Positions 10,297 to 22,800 of a stretch of 64,000 nt of DNA are shown one piece after another. The position numbers and the translations under genes were made by a program. Origin of the DNA: Allolobophora icterica (lineage: Eukaryota; Annelida; Clitellata; Crassiclitellata; Lumbricidae); the NCBI GenBank assembly GCA_963556255.1, contig OY744611.1, forward strand, positions 30,602,603 to 30,666,602. Reading direction: 5' to 3'. How positions within the stretch are numbered: the stretch's first letter is position 1; every line of letters begins with the position of its first letter. A model generated the notes under the pieces. That model was not told the DNA's origin. It ran no database searches and saw nothing but the letters and a program-made list of their open reading frames with translations.

Positions 10297-13200
10297 TTAC
10301 ACGCATTTCACCCACATTTGACCAAACTTGAGGGAGTAAGTAAAAGCTATGAAACCATGTTGGTGGCAGTTGAAGTTGATGTCGTGGCAGGCGTTGTACC
10401 AAAAGCCGCCGCCGTATTTTCCCGCGCAATCATTATACGTTGGCTCGTTGTCTACGTCATAAGTCGTGAAGCCAACGCCATTGTGTCTGGCGAGAGGGTT
10501 GGAAGAAGAGAGATTCCCACTGTATCCAGAAGTGTAGAGCGTGTATTTGCCGGCCTCGGAGTCGATGTAGAAGGACGAGTAGCGAATCGTGTACCAGATT
10601 CCGTTCGTTGTAATCATCTCCATTCGCAGAGAACACGACTTGCCAAAGGTCATCCGATACAACGGTTCATTTCCAAGCCAGTAATTACCACAGATGTTGC
10701 CGAAACCGCTCTTATAGGCAGCCCATAGCTGGTCAAAAACCAGGCTGAAGTCCGCCCGTCTCTGGAAAAGCACGTAACCAGAACCTGGAAGAAGAAATAT
10801 AGTCCCTGACGAAACACTAAAAGAATTAGATGAAGTCAAAAATTGGATACTCTATCCAGGCATTTCGTTTCGTGGCCCTTGCATTCTAGGATGTCACCAA
10901 CTCGTATTATTTTGTTCTCCGTCCAAACGTGTATCTTTTTACACGGACTCATTTCAGTTATTGCAGCACAGTAGGCTATTATGACATAAAGTATACCGGT
11001 ACTCTAATTGCCCTGTCGCTAATCGTCCTCGAACCGAGAAGTGGCTGTACCACGGACAATTTTATTTCGTCTGCTACTGTCTTCTGTCTACTTCTATTAC
11101 TAATTGAATGGCATTTCAGTCTAAGACTTTGTGTTATCAATCTGTGTCATTTTAGGTCGTCTTGAGCTCTTGATCCAGATTATCTCCTTCTTCGTGGGAA
11201 TATTAACTTTTCGGAAAAGTATGTCCGAGATATGACTACTTCGCTTTGTGGAGCAATTCAAGCAGACTCCTTTCTACTCCAGCAGCCACCAACACCTCCT
11301 CACTTGTCTTCGTCTTAGTCCATAATACCTTAAGTATCTGCCGCAGACACTTAATTTTTAATACGTTGAATATTGTCTCCTCTTTCTTCTTAATGGTCCA
11401 GTTCTCACAGCCATACATTGCATATCTGTTGCAAACATGAAGCGCTGACTATTTCATAATCTTTTTCAGAATTTCCCTTCGCTAGTAATGACCTTTACCA
11501 CATTCAAAATCCTCGTTTGTAAGCCAAGATAGGGCCTATGGGTTTTTACCGGTGCTTTTTTCTGGAAAAAAGGTTACGGAACAGAACAATAGGTTCCGGA
11601 ACGGAATGATTATAGGCAGGCTGAAATCCCGAGAAAAACGAAATTGGGGGTTGGGAGGATCTCAATAAACACTGAAAACAGTTCAAACATTGAAAGTAAA
11701 TTAAAATAGCTAAATAATTGTTTTATTATTAAAATAAATAATTTTTTAATACCTGAAAAAGGTGCCGAAACGCACTGGTTTTTACACTTGATATTGCCCT
11801 TCTTCAAAAGTTCAGAAGTGCAAACACGACCGTATACTATAGCCTAGTGCGGAGCATAGATAGTACCTAGTAGGCCCTAATCGTGCGTGAATGACTTGTT
11901 CGGTGTACCTACATAATAACCGGCGGTTAGGCCTACCATGAAGGTACACTGAACAAGTCCTTCACGCTTCGGAGAGGTCGAACCCGTGTTATAAGCAAAC
12001 AATTCAATCGCTCATCGTAATCGTAATCTCCGGATTTCTACAGCGCCCAAAAAAGCGAAGTCGCGGGAACCAGCTAATTCACAGGCGCTTAGACAAATCA
12101 AAATCGATAGGCGGGGGGTCGAATCGTTTCCAGGTCAAGATCCAAAGGAGTCAGTCAGGAAGACAGAAAGACGGCTAAGGTGGGTGGTGTTTAGGGTTTA
12201 GAGCTTGTTCGTGGCCAGCAGGCTAAGATGTCGCATCACGACAGCGCCGTGCTTCCTCATGCGGATGCAAAAATGCATTGAGCCTAAGATCTTAAAGCTC
12301 ATGCATAATTGTCTTTGCCGGACGTGCTCCATCTTATCTTAGGAGTTGTGTGTTTTGGTCTCACCTATTCCTCGGGTAGATTTCTTCGCACTGCTGCACG
12401 GAGTAATCTCGTTGTTTACCCAACCAGAATATCCTAAGTACAGCACGGATGTTTCGCTGTGGTCGGTCCAACTGTCTGGAATAGGTTCCCTAGAATCTTA
12501 CGAAATGAGCTTCTTGGTCTATCTTTACCTATATTCCTTAGGCACTTGAAGACCATTTGTGACGCCAGAGGTCAAAACCCGTCGCTTGTCGCTTCCTAGA
12601 TATTGAGCTAGAAGCCGAAATAGGCGAGAGTGGTCCAAAATATTGAACATTCTTCAATTCACCTGTTGCCTATGAATTTGCCATAATTTGCAATGTAGTA
12701 ATCCGATTTTGATGCCATTTGTTTTATTCGATACAGGATATAGCCCTTTATTGCCCAGCAAAATTGTAGTACAATCAAGTAATGGTTGCTGAGGACTTTG
12801 ATGACATGAATATTCCGAAATTTTTTATTCGATTTTCTCACTATATATTAATGAAAGAATCAAACGAGCATAACTTCAGTTAGCAAAAAAATATTTTCAT
12901 TCTGTAAAAAGTAGTTTGAAGCAGATTAATTGTAGAATATGAGTAAATAAAAAGGTCAGAAACCGACATGTGACGGGTTTTGCCCCTGGCGTCACATTTT
13001 GTTCCATCCTGGTTCCGTCATTAGTTCGAACACTTTTCTGATGAGTTGTATTGAAGAGGCGCTACATACATCTGTGAAAACAATTACAATTACAATTAAT
13101 CATCTCGCGATCTATAAATTTCCAAGGAAGATTGTGCGATGCAAATGTTATGTTGCAACTTAGGTAAACACTTACCGTCCGTTAAACTGTAGTGAGCCGG

Positions 13201-14241
13201 AGCATATGTGTCGTCCTATAAAAAATATTTTACGGTGTAAGAAAATTAGTAACAGTACGGAAAATTACGGTAAAGAAAGATAACATCAGTCAAAGCAACG
13301 TAGGCCTAAGTAAGATCAATTAGAGAAAGTATTAGGTAGGCTAGGCCCTATTGTAAAGCCAGAGTTAGATCTTGTAAAGTAAGTTAAGGAACGGTTGGAA
13401 GGTAGACAACGCATTGCATAGTAAGCAAGTTCAGCGTAATGCAATATAAAATAACTTTAAATGTAAAAGCAATGTATAGGAAATCACTGAAACCATCAGC
13501 GGCCACGTAGAATCAGGAATACCATATGCCTTGAAAGACTCACCATAAACGCCTTGCAGAAGGCCTTGATATCAAAGTAACTGACGACATCCGAAGGACA
13601 GGTGAACAGCTGACAGGCTGTTGTGTTCTCGAAATAATTGTAGATGACACAACCTAGTAATCAACATAGTTTCATGTTTAATCGTGCAGCTACCGTCAAA
13701 GGCCACATTGAAATGCCCTTTTGATTCTCCAGAAATTCAAGACCCCTAAGCCGATTGAAATAAAACTTGAATAGGCCTACGGTGATTGAGTTTTGAAACG
13801 TCAATTAAAAGTTTGGAAGCGATCGCCGCTTACACAAAATACGCACATTTTGCCTTTAGGCCTATCGTTAACTTGAATACTTCTCCGATACAACCCAGAC
13901 ATAAAAAGTATAAGTTAAAGAGCAAGTAAAATGGCATTCTTGTCTCTCTTGCCTATAAGTTTGAACCGTACCCTGTCGGATATGACGAAATTGTTGTGTT
14001 ACTTAAATAATGCAGAAACACTTTGGTGACTAGCTCTACCTGGATACTTGCTGCACAGGAGTGGACACTGTCCGATGCTTTGGTCTGTAGCAGAGTACGT
14101 AGCAGCCGGCTGTCCAACGGCGCAGAAGTTCTTCCAGTTCGTGGAAAAGACGGCGGAGAAGCTTCGGCTGACCTGGGCGCTGACCTGGGTCGACATAAGC
14201 CACGCCATCACGAGGACACTTCTCAGGAATCGGAAGTTCAT
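10297..14241 (-). CDS. Gene A: secreted PAN-like/fibrinogen-related protein, 4 exons, 279 aa
   Basis: Predicted secreted lectin-like protein. Coding exons (minus strand): 14040-14241, 13544-13653, 13176-13215, 10297-10784; all introns GT-AG, phases 1, 0, 1; 840 nt with stop. Residues 1-22 are a signal peptide ending STQVSA. Residues ~40-104 are a Cys-rich PAN/apple-like module (C40, C59, C63, C69, C81, C86, C100). Residues 105-117 come from the 40-nt micro-exon. Residues 118-279 are a fibrinogen-related domain: FQRRADFS, YKSGFGN, WLGNE, Ca-site-like DVDNE (227-231), GGGFWYNAC (242-250). The domain is short (~160 against ~215 residues) and carries unusual Cys at 149, 168, 257 and 278. N-glycosylation sequons: N77-T-T and N208-L-S. 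Total Cys is 13, so one may pair between chains. The family call rests on motif recognition; carbohydrate binding and an immune role are inferred. Intron 3 (2391 bp) holds a hAT-like MITE, LINE pieces and a 437-bp element. Confidence 0.85.
11236..11440 (-). pseudogene. RTE-like reverse transcriptase C-terminal fragment in intron 3 of gene A
   Basis: The minus strand reads MYGCENWTIKKKEE...LKIKCLRQILKVLWT, matching the YGCExW...RxLRixW block of RTE-like retrotransposons (compare 45900-45990). A fragment of the same sequence occurs in intron 3 of gene B (~21790-21860), so it predates the A/B duplication. Confidence 0.5.
11550..11777. mobile_element. Short hAT-like MITE, copy 2
   Basis: 228 bp, same family as 1789-2049 but inverted. 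Perfect 8-bp TSD GTTTTTAC (11542-11549, 11778-11785). Left TIR is CGGTGCTTTTTTC (one change). Lies in intron 3 of gene A. Confidence 0.85.
12340..12558 (+). mobile_element. LINE reverse transcriptase tail fragment
   Basis: Frames at the right end read VWNRFPRILRNELLGLSLPIFLRHLKTI, typical of the WNxLP...FRxxLKT end of LINE ORF2. The 3' end appears to resume after the inserted element, with an AGAGGCGCTACATA segment at ~13050 and an ACAATT tail. Confidence 0.45.
12559..12995. mobile_element. 437-bp element with 24-bp inverted ends
   Basis: Left end GTGACGCCAGAGGTCAAAAC and right end GTTTTGCCCCTGGCGTCAC are inverted repeats with about two mismatches over 24 bp. Both flanks carry ATTT, so the TSD is short or unclear. 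Not assigned to a superfamily. Inserted in a LINE tail within intron 3 of gene A. Confidence 0.6.
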
Positions 14242-15499
14242 GTCTACAAGATACTAATGTACACTTTTCCTTAAAAGGACAAATAAAGAGCCCATTTTGA
14301 GGTTGAAATGAGGCGTTCTGTAAATGTTTTAACACACAATTATACAGGTACATAAAAATGTCATGGACGTACGCCTTTGGTACTTCGAATCCAAGCTGCA
14401 ATTTTTTAATAAATTATTCAGAGGTAAGATATTATTTCACAACCGTTTCCAGTCGATTTATCTTGCTAATTTACAGACCGTGCTAATCCAAAGAAACACT
14501 TCCTGCAACTGTTGAAATGGAACTGAAGAAATTATATCAGTATTGGACTCTGGATCGTCATTTTAAAATAATTTTCTATACCCCGAATAAATCGTCATAT
14601 CAATAAAATAGCCTATTCCTTTTACACTTAAATTATTGTTGATTCATCTCTTGTCCACAACATAACGGATCGAGTTTTGGGGATAAAAAACTGTTATGAC
14701 ATAACGTCAAACATCTTTCATGAGGAGAATAGATTACCATGGTATACAATTCTAGAGCGACATTACAGTAATGTAGGCCTACAAAGCATATGATAATCGA
14801 AAGTCCCTCGGGTAACATGGAAGTACAAGAATACAAAGCTATCACTCACTGAGCCTAAAGCGAACCGCAACTCAGACTCGGATTTACAGACCGTGCGCGT
14901 TTCAAGTACTTAAAATAAATGAAAATAAAATAGGTGCTTTAAATAATAAAAAATTATAAATACAGATAAACCAGTTAATTTCAAGCATTTCTTTACCTGT
15001 TTAACTGGGTTTACTAATTTTCCTGTGCAGAAAACTCTGTTGGAAATATCATTGCGCCTACAACCTCGAAAGCATATAATCGCAATGACGCATTGCGTCT
15101 AATGTTCCAATTAAGACTGAGAGCAATAAATGTATTCAGGCGTTAAACAAAATAGGAAATCGATTCTTTTGCACCTGCTAAATGACGTTCTTAGCTTAAA
15201 CACAATCGCGCGCTCATGCGAGTAGGCCCTAATTGTTTCACTTTTCATGATATTGCTGCCTATGGAACTCAAGGAACGCTTTGCAACAATTACACGCAGC
15301 CAGCTAACAATAGTGGGATTATGGGTTGGCTAACTTGATGCCATGACATTCATTAGACCTCTAGAAGACTATGAGGGTCGCTTTGAAAAGCGTCCATTTT
15401 CCATTATTACTCTATTGGTTACTCTGTTACTCTATTGGTTAAATTCTGTTTCATAGGGAAAACATATATGTGTGTGTGCGTGCGTGCGTGCGTGCGTGC

Positions 15500-15537
<38 letters not shown>

Positions 15538-16837
15538 ATTGACTAATTAGTATAGCGCTTAATTCAGTTCTGCTTTTATTATGATAGGCCCCCTATTTGC
15601 TAATAGATGAATGTTACGTTCGTGAATGACATTTAACATTGTTTAGCGCATTGTCTGGCTAGTTTTATTGAGTTGCGATTTATTTATTTCCTTAATAAAT
15701 AAATAAATAATAAGGGCCTCGATGAAATATACGAGCCGTAATGCAGGGAGCGTAACAACAATTCAATCTCTAACGGCCATTTGAGCTCGATTAGTAAGTG
15801 GAAGATTGTTCTGAAGTTACGAAACCACCAATCCCAAATTGTATGCCTGTCCTTCAGCGAGCGGTCGGAATTTATTAGTTCTTAGACTGTTTCAAGTCTG
15901 CCTTCCGATTCCCCGATCACCGTTTACCTACAGCAGCGTGAGTGTTCGCCAGAGGGCGACACGGTCGCGATAGATGCATGCAATTTCTTTCATAATTAGG
16001 GCCTACAGGAGAATCTTAAATCCTACCTGTTCAAGTTTCTAAGGACTAGTTGTTTTCATCAATTCTAGTTAATAGTTTGAAGGAGGCTTTCAAGCCTCAA
16101 TTGAATAATTGAGAATAAAGCTCCTTTGTCGCCCATTCAACATTATATTGGCCCTAAAGCTTTAATTTTTTATTAGTCCGAGCACTAGACTTTTGCAGTT
16201 AAATGCATCAATTTACTTTGATCAACTCATTTGTTCAGGCTTGTGTTAAGAATTTTCAATTGCTATAAATTGCAGAAACTTAACTGGATCAAAATTCGTT
16301 AAGAAATTGCTTGTCACAGAGGCTTAATCTCCGGACCTCGCTGAGTGAAGTATATATTATTTTATTGTAGTCTGTGACTAGAGATATGAAATATTTCATG
16401 AGATTTTCCTAAAAACTTGTTTCCTAAGCTATGTACTGACATAAAAAGATTCACAGATGAGAATAACGATTCGCATCTTTCTTAAATATTTTAAGAGGCT
16501 AGGGACGCCACGCGCCATCATGTACCGAGGCTAACAAAATGAAGCCGCTAACACTTCATGCCCATGGCTGCCTGATCAGGCTAGCTTAAGGGACTGCTCT
16601 TCTTCGACTTCTTTAATATTTTGATATAAAGTATTGAGCCAATAATGGAAGCTTTTGATTTTACTAGTTTTTAGACTGTGTTGTTCAATCAATCAAATCA
16701 TATATTCGTTTATCAAAACAACTAGTTTACACAGACGCAACTGGTTTACAGAATAAGAGGCGCCACTGAAGATGGTTAGGCCCGGTCAAGAATATCATTG
16801 TTTTGTTGGCAGTCGGGTATCTGGAAAATACTTCTAT
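14242..16837. other. 5' flank of gene A, no gene seen
   Basis: Upstream region of gene A, paralogous to 22937-28260 of unit B. It retains empty sites for three insertions found in B: near 14600 (LINE), near 14785 (327-bp hAT-like MITE) and near 14850 (908-bp hAT element). A GCGT/GT microsatellite is at 15473-15536. Around 15990-16140 there is a possible plus-strand LINE 3' end (ENLKSYLFKFL-like followed by a GGAGGCTTTCAAGCCTC hairpin), similar to 43030-43150. Confidence 0.5.
15473..15536. repeat. GCGT/GT microsatellite
   Basis: Short (GCGT)n followed by (GT)n, ~64 bp. Confidence 0.95.
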
Positions 16838-17010
16838 AGGTTATGTCCTTTAGAATCCGACCCCAAAACAGACGGGCGACTGTCCGCGAGCTGGGGGTCA
16901 CCTTAGACAGTTCACTAATCTTTGCTTCTCGCCTAAACTTACTTACTCGCACTTGCTGCTACCACTTGAGGAGACAGCGAGCTATCCCTCGATACGTCTC
17001 TCCTGCAGGG

Positions 17011-17235
17011 GGCCCGGTAGCGCATTGGTTTAGATCTGGCGTAGAGTGCGAGAGGTACAGAGATCGAGTCCCGTAGGCGGACAGCTTTGTAGGCTGCAAT
17101 TTGCGCCGTGTAAAATACACTGCTGTCTGTTCTGTTAGTAGTTAAGATTTATCGCATAACATGTACTTGTACAGCGCAGTGCGTTTGCAGGCGCTTAATT
17201 AAAGAAAAAATATTATTATTATTATTATTATTTTA
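17011..17235 (+). mobile_element. tRNA-derived SINE, copy 1 (inside LINE)
   Basis: About 225 bp. RNA polymerase III A-box-like TAGCGCATTGG at 17018-17028 and B-box-like GATCGAGTCCC at 17062-17072, 34 bp apart as in a tRNA. The body ends GTTTGCAGGCGCTTAATTAAAG followed by (ATT)n. The copy at 24213-24427 is nearly identical. It cleanly interrupts the RT frame of the surrounding LINE. Confidence 0.8.
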
Positions 17236-17693
17236 TTAGTTTTCACTACCATTATCCATGCATTCATCTTTTGCCGCATTGATTATTGTAATTCTTTACT
17301 GGTAGGCCTTCCGAAAGTCAGTCTTTCTGCCTTTCAATCGGTATTTAGCGCGGCTGCTCGCCTCAATGTTCATAGTTCTCGATTCTCGTCCATCTCTACC
17401 TACATGACTGATCTCTTGCACTGGCTTCCTGTCTCCGCTCGTATCCACTTCAAGATCATAACATTTGTCTATAAGGCTCAACAGGGCTTAGTTCCAGCCT
17501 ACTTTTGTGACCTGATGCGCAAACTTCTCTCTGCTTCTTCTCATCGACCCCCTACGTTCTCTGAATCGGCATGATCTGTTTGTTTTCCGGGTGAGGTCTG
17601 CTATGGCTCAGTCTCGCACTCTCGCTGTCGAGGACCCATCCCTATGGAACTCCCTTCTCTTGCTACTGTGTGGGACCCTACTTAGGCCTACTA

Positions 17694-18044
<351 letters not shown>

Positions 18045-18249
18045 TTGTTCATCGTTTAAAGTCTTTTCTGTTTACGCGAGGCTCACACGCCGAGAGCGCC
18101 TCTGAATAGTTCGCACTGTGAGAGGCGCTTTATAAATTCCCAGATACCATACCATAAATACGCATAGAAAACACCGCGTATATGGCAGCCTACTATACTA
18201 TTATTAGGCTCACAAGCGTCATTTTCATAGGATTAACATTTTGTAGGTG

Positions 18250-19080
18250 GTATCTTAAGTTCAGTTTCGAAGGCTAAATCAGTTTTTGTTTTCACACGAC
18301 ATACTCGAAAGACATCGACTGTTGGACTTGACCTTCGCTTTGAAACATTTGCATCTATTTGTCTTGCAGCGTCCAGCCTGGCAGCCCCTGAACAGTTGCA
18401 TTTAAGAAATCATTGCCCACCACATTTTAACTCAAATTGAACAGCACTTCGGAGTCCTATTACCTGCTCTGTTGAAACGTCATTGTTAGTTAGTAGCTTG
18501 TGGGAACACAAATCAAATTGATTAGGGGGGTAGTTTCCCGTCAATATTCCAGCCCTTACAATGATGCGATAGAGGTCGCTGCTGTCACGCTCACAAACAA
18601 CACCATTGTGCTTCGAGGATTTCCGGTCCTCTGTCAACGAGGGGCATAGGTATGGAAATGGAAACATTGTCTCCTGGGTTTGCAGCAACGTTTGTCACTC
18701 GGGTGCGCTTTACCACACGCTGTGCCTGATAAACAATGGCATCTCGAGTTCGCTTACGTTGCACTTGAATTGTAACTCAATTCTGTTCAAGTGCTGAACT
18801 ATTTTCGCACTCAACCTCGTCCATCACATCTTCCACCGAAAAACCAGGATGGTTGTCGATTATCTACTGTTCCGATGTACCCAGATCTGATTCATTGGTG
18901 ACTGCTACCTCTGTTGATGTGCCAAGACCTGTTTGGCTATTGTCCATCCATGGTTGTGGTTTAGGTACCTGGATCAGATGGGTTGTTGTCTGAGGATGTG
19001 GTTGGGGTACCTGGACCTGTTGGGTTTTCATTTGCTGATGCTTGTATATCGATAGCTGCAAATATAAGGAAATAGACATT
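18250..19080 (-). pseudogene. KRBA2/Ginger-like integrase-transposon C-terminal fragment
   Basis: On the minus strand (19080 to 18250), with stops and frameshifts: VQRKRTRDAIVYQAQRVVKR, NVAANPGDNVSISIPMPLVD, HNGVVCERDSSDLYRIIVRA, GILTGNYPPNQFDLC and KLLTNNDVSTEQVIGLRSAV, then a Cys cluster GCQAGRCKTNRCKCFKAKV...C...C. This order matches the region after the integrase core in proteins usually annotated KRAB-A domain-containing 2-like (Ginger/Gin-1-type transposon ORFs). That assignment is from memory of the family; no search was possible. In-frame stops (e.g. at 18864) show it is dead. Confidence 0.6.
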
Positions 19081-19164
19081 CGCCGGATTGTTACTTAATT
19101 TGTGCAACTTCAAAGATGAAGTTGTCGAACCGGATTGTTAATTAATTTGTGATGTATCAACAAC

Positions 19165-19827
19165 TTCAAGTATTTTAATGCCATCTATTATATTTGTACA
19201 ATCTGTCTATTATTATTTTTACTTCATATTAGCGACAAACGAATGACGAACAACAGTTTATCAGAGAGATGGTATCGTGCTGAGTGAAACGGGTCCAAGA
19301 AAACCGAAAGTTTTGCAGTTCACTCGTTTCTACACAGTGCTAAAGAAAATTACGAACGTTTTCTTCTTACATATGCTAGTGCAAAGTGCAGTACATTAAA
19401 ATGATTCACAGCAAAGATTCAACGGTCAGAGGTTCATATGGTTCAGCCACAAGGAGAACTTTGAACAAGAGAAGAAAGCATTCTCAGGAAAGGCAGAAAG
19501 TGACGCTAAACTAGGTATAGAGTTTTCTGAAGAGCGGAAAAGGTGATGACGTCGTTAAATGACGTCGTTACAAAGCGGAAACAGTGAACTCTCAAGAGAG
19601 GCATAAAGTGAATCTCAAAAGAGGTACAACGAGTGATAGGCACACTTCCTACAGTCCTTCCCTAACAGAGCACAGTTTGGATTTCACAGCAAAGAGAAAA
19701 TTATCTCTCGACAGAAGCAGAATGCATTGGAAAACTGTATCCGTTATGAAGAAGTGTTAGCCAGCGTTGAGAAGTATTTCCTTTTCGCTATTTCATTGCA
19801 GTCTGATATGCATATAAACCACGTGTC
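19165..19827. other. 3' flank of gene B, no gene seen
   Basis: Sequence downstream of the stop codon of gene B. It aligns with 33105-33837 (unit C) and 43765-44381 (unit D), which marks the common left edge of the duplicated units. It is rich in imperfect ~40-bp purine-rich repeats of the form CTCAAGAGAGGYAYAAA, which may be 3' UTR. No protein-coding potential was found. Confidence 0.45.
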
Positions 19828-22800
19828 TTACACACATTTCACCCACATCTGACCAAACTTGAGAAGATCATAAAACGCTTGGAAACCATTCTGGTGACAG
19901 TTGAAGTTGATGTCATGGCAGCTATTGTACCACCAGCCACCGCCGTATTGTATCGCGCACGATGTCGACGCCTGATCGTTGTCAACGTCTGAAGTCGAGA
20001 AGCCAATGCCATTGTGACTGATCAGAGGAGGGTCAGACGACAGATTCCCTGTGTATCCAGCAGTGTGCAGCTTGTATTTTCCAGCCTCGGAGTCGATGTA
20101 GAAGGACGAGTAGCGAATCGTGTACCAGATTCCGTTCGTTGTAATCATCTCCATTCGCAGAGAACACGACTTGCCAAAGGTCATCCGATACAACGGTTCA
20201 TTTCCAAGCCAGTAATTGCCGCAGATGTTACCGAAACCACTTTTGTAAGTACCCCATAGCTGGTCAAACACCAAACTGAAGTCTGCCCGTCTCTGGAGAA
20301 GCACATAACCAGAACCTGGAAGAAGAAATATAGTCCCTGATTAGTCCCCGGCGCCGCCGCCATCCGCCGCCGCCGCCGCTAAGCCCTCAAGTCGAAACCA
20401 GTTGCTGAGCTATCGACTGCTAGCGACTTCGTTCACTTAATATTTTGCATGTTTTTAATCGCGATTTCCAAGTTTCGATTTGACGAAGACATCAACAGCA
20501 GGTCATGAGCAACACTTACAATGCAATACAATACAATAATACAATATTCGTTTGTTGAGGAAAACAAGCTGACAAGCCGCAACTTTGTACATTATAAGAC
20601 AAAGAGTCTGCTCTATTAGTAAGAGCTTTTACAGAAGATACGGGAAAGATATAGTTGTGGTCAGTGCTCTTTTTTCTAGAAAAAGGTTCCGTAATTGAAC
20701 AACAGGTTCCGGAACTGAACAATTAGGCTATGGAATGGCTAAAATCCCGAGAAAATCGGGATTGGGAGTTGGGAGGGTCTCAATTAACACTGAAAACGGT
20801 TCACAACACTGAAATTAAATTAAAATAACTAAATTATTGTGTTTAATTATTAAAATAAATAATTTTTTAGTAGCTGAAAAAAGGTGCCGGAACGCCGTTA
20901 CGGCTGAAAAAAGCACTGGTTGTTGTTGTCTTTTTTGGTAAAGTGAATTTATGCATTCTATTACGAAGATGGTGTTGGTGATTACGAAGACAGGAAATAT
21001 AGGTTTCATTTAATGCCCACGGAAATGATGGCACGGTATGTGGTAAAATTCATTATATTGTTAGGTAATCAGGTATGTCCAATAGACATATCTGATTACA
21101 TGAGAAGTCGATAGCAAGTCGCTAGGTCAGTCGATTAGTCTAAGCGACTTAGTCAGTCGATAAGCATGCGACTTAGTCGATTGAGTCGCTAAGTGAGTCG
21201 CTAACTCATCAAGTCAGTCGCGAACTCCTTAGCGACTGACTCCGGGTACTATCCCTGATGAAATACTAAAAGAAGATGGTAAAAAATTGGAAACTCTATC
21301 TAGGCATTTCGTTTCATGGCTCTTGCATTCTAGGATTTCACCAACTCATATTTGTTCTCGGTCCAATGTGTATCTTTTACACGGACTTATTTAAGTTATT
21401 GCAGCACAGTATTATGACATAAAGTATACTCTAATTGTCCTGTCGTTAATCGTCCTCGACCCGAGAAGTGGCTGTACCACGGACAATTTTATTTCGTCTG
21501 CTTCTGTCTCCTGGACAAAACGATTTTGTGTGGGGAGGGGAAGAATTTATGTAGGAGAGACCAAAATGACGTTTTGGCATCGAATAGCTGTTCATGAACA
21601 CAGAGCACGTGATAACTTTAAAAACAAATAATGGTCAAGGACTTTACCTAAATAAATAAGTGTTTCTTCGCATTGAAAATTGTATTAGGACTGTTGTAGT
21701 AATCATAATAATCAAAAGATTTAATTTTTGTAAAATATCTGCAAATGCCCCCGTTACCCTTTCCGGACGCCCATGACTACTTTTTTGAGCAATCCAAGCA
21801 GACTCATTTCTACTCCAGCAAACACCAGCACACAGTCATTGGTCTTCGTCTTAGTGTTATGTTATAACTTAGGTTTCCACTTACCGTCTGTTAAACTGTA
21901 GTGAGCCGTAGCATATGTGTCGTCCTATAAAAAATATTTTACGGTGTATGAATATTAATAACAGTACGGAAAGTTACGGCAAAGAAGGGTAACATCAGTC
22001 AAAGCAACGTAAGTAAGAGCAATTAAAGTAAGAATTAGGTAATGTAAAGCCAGAGTTAGGTCTTGTAAAGTAAGTCAAGGAACGGTTAGAAGGTAGACAA
22101 CGCATTGTATAGTAAGCAAGTTTAGCGTAATGTAAGATAAAGTAACTTTAAATGTAAATGCAATGCATATGAATTCATTTAAACTCTCAGCGCCACGTAT
22201 AATTAGGAATACCATGACTTGAAAGACTCACCATAAACGCCTTGCAGAAGGCCTTGATATCAAAGTAACTGATGACATTCGAAGGACAGGTGAACAGCTC
22301 ACACGCAGTTGTGTCTTTGAAATAATTGTAGATTACACAACCTAGTAAGCAACATAGTTTCATGTTTAATCGTGCAGCTACCGTTAAAGCCCACATTGAA
22401 ATACCCTTTTGAATCTCCAGAAATTCAAGATCCTCTAAGCCGATTGAAATAAAACTTGAATAGGCCTTCGGTGATTTAGTTTTAAAACGTCAATTACAAG
22501 TTTGGAAGCGATCTATTAAATTAATCACCGCTTACACAAAATACGAACATTTTGCCTTTAAGTTAACTTTAATACTTCTCCGAAACAATCCAGAGATAAA
22601 AGGTCTTAGCTAAAGAGCAACTAAAATGGCATTCTTATCTCTTTTGCCTTTAAGTTTGGACCGTACCCTGTAGGATATGACGAAATTGTTGTGTTACTTT
22701 AATAATGCAGAAACGCTTTGGTGACTAGCTCTACCTGGATACTGGCTACACAGAAGAGCGCATTGTCCGATGCTTTGGTGTGTAGCAGAGTACGTTGCAG

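Noticed and set aside
10318..10728. Plus-strand ORFs antisense to every FReD exon (also ~20014, 34024, 44571, 61975), with a shared GVDVEGRVA... frame
   Set aside because: They mirror the conserved coding strand. Conservation follows the sense exon; there is no start context, splice support or domain.
17011..17090. Possible tRNA gene from A and B boxes
   Set aside because: No cloverleaf that I can fold with proper acceptor and anticodon stems; the body continues to a 3' tail and is repeated at 24213, so it is a SINE.
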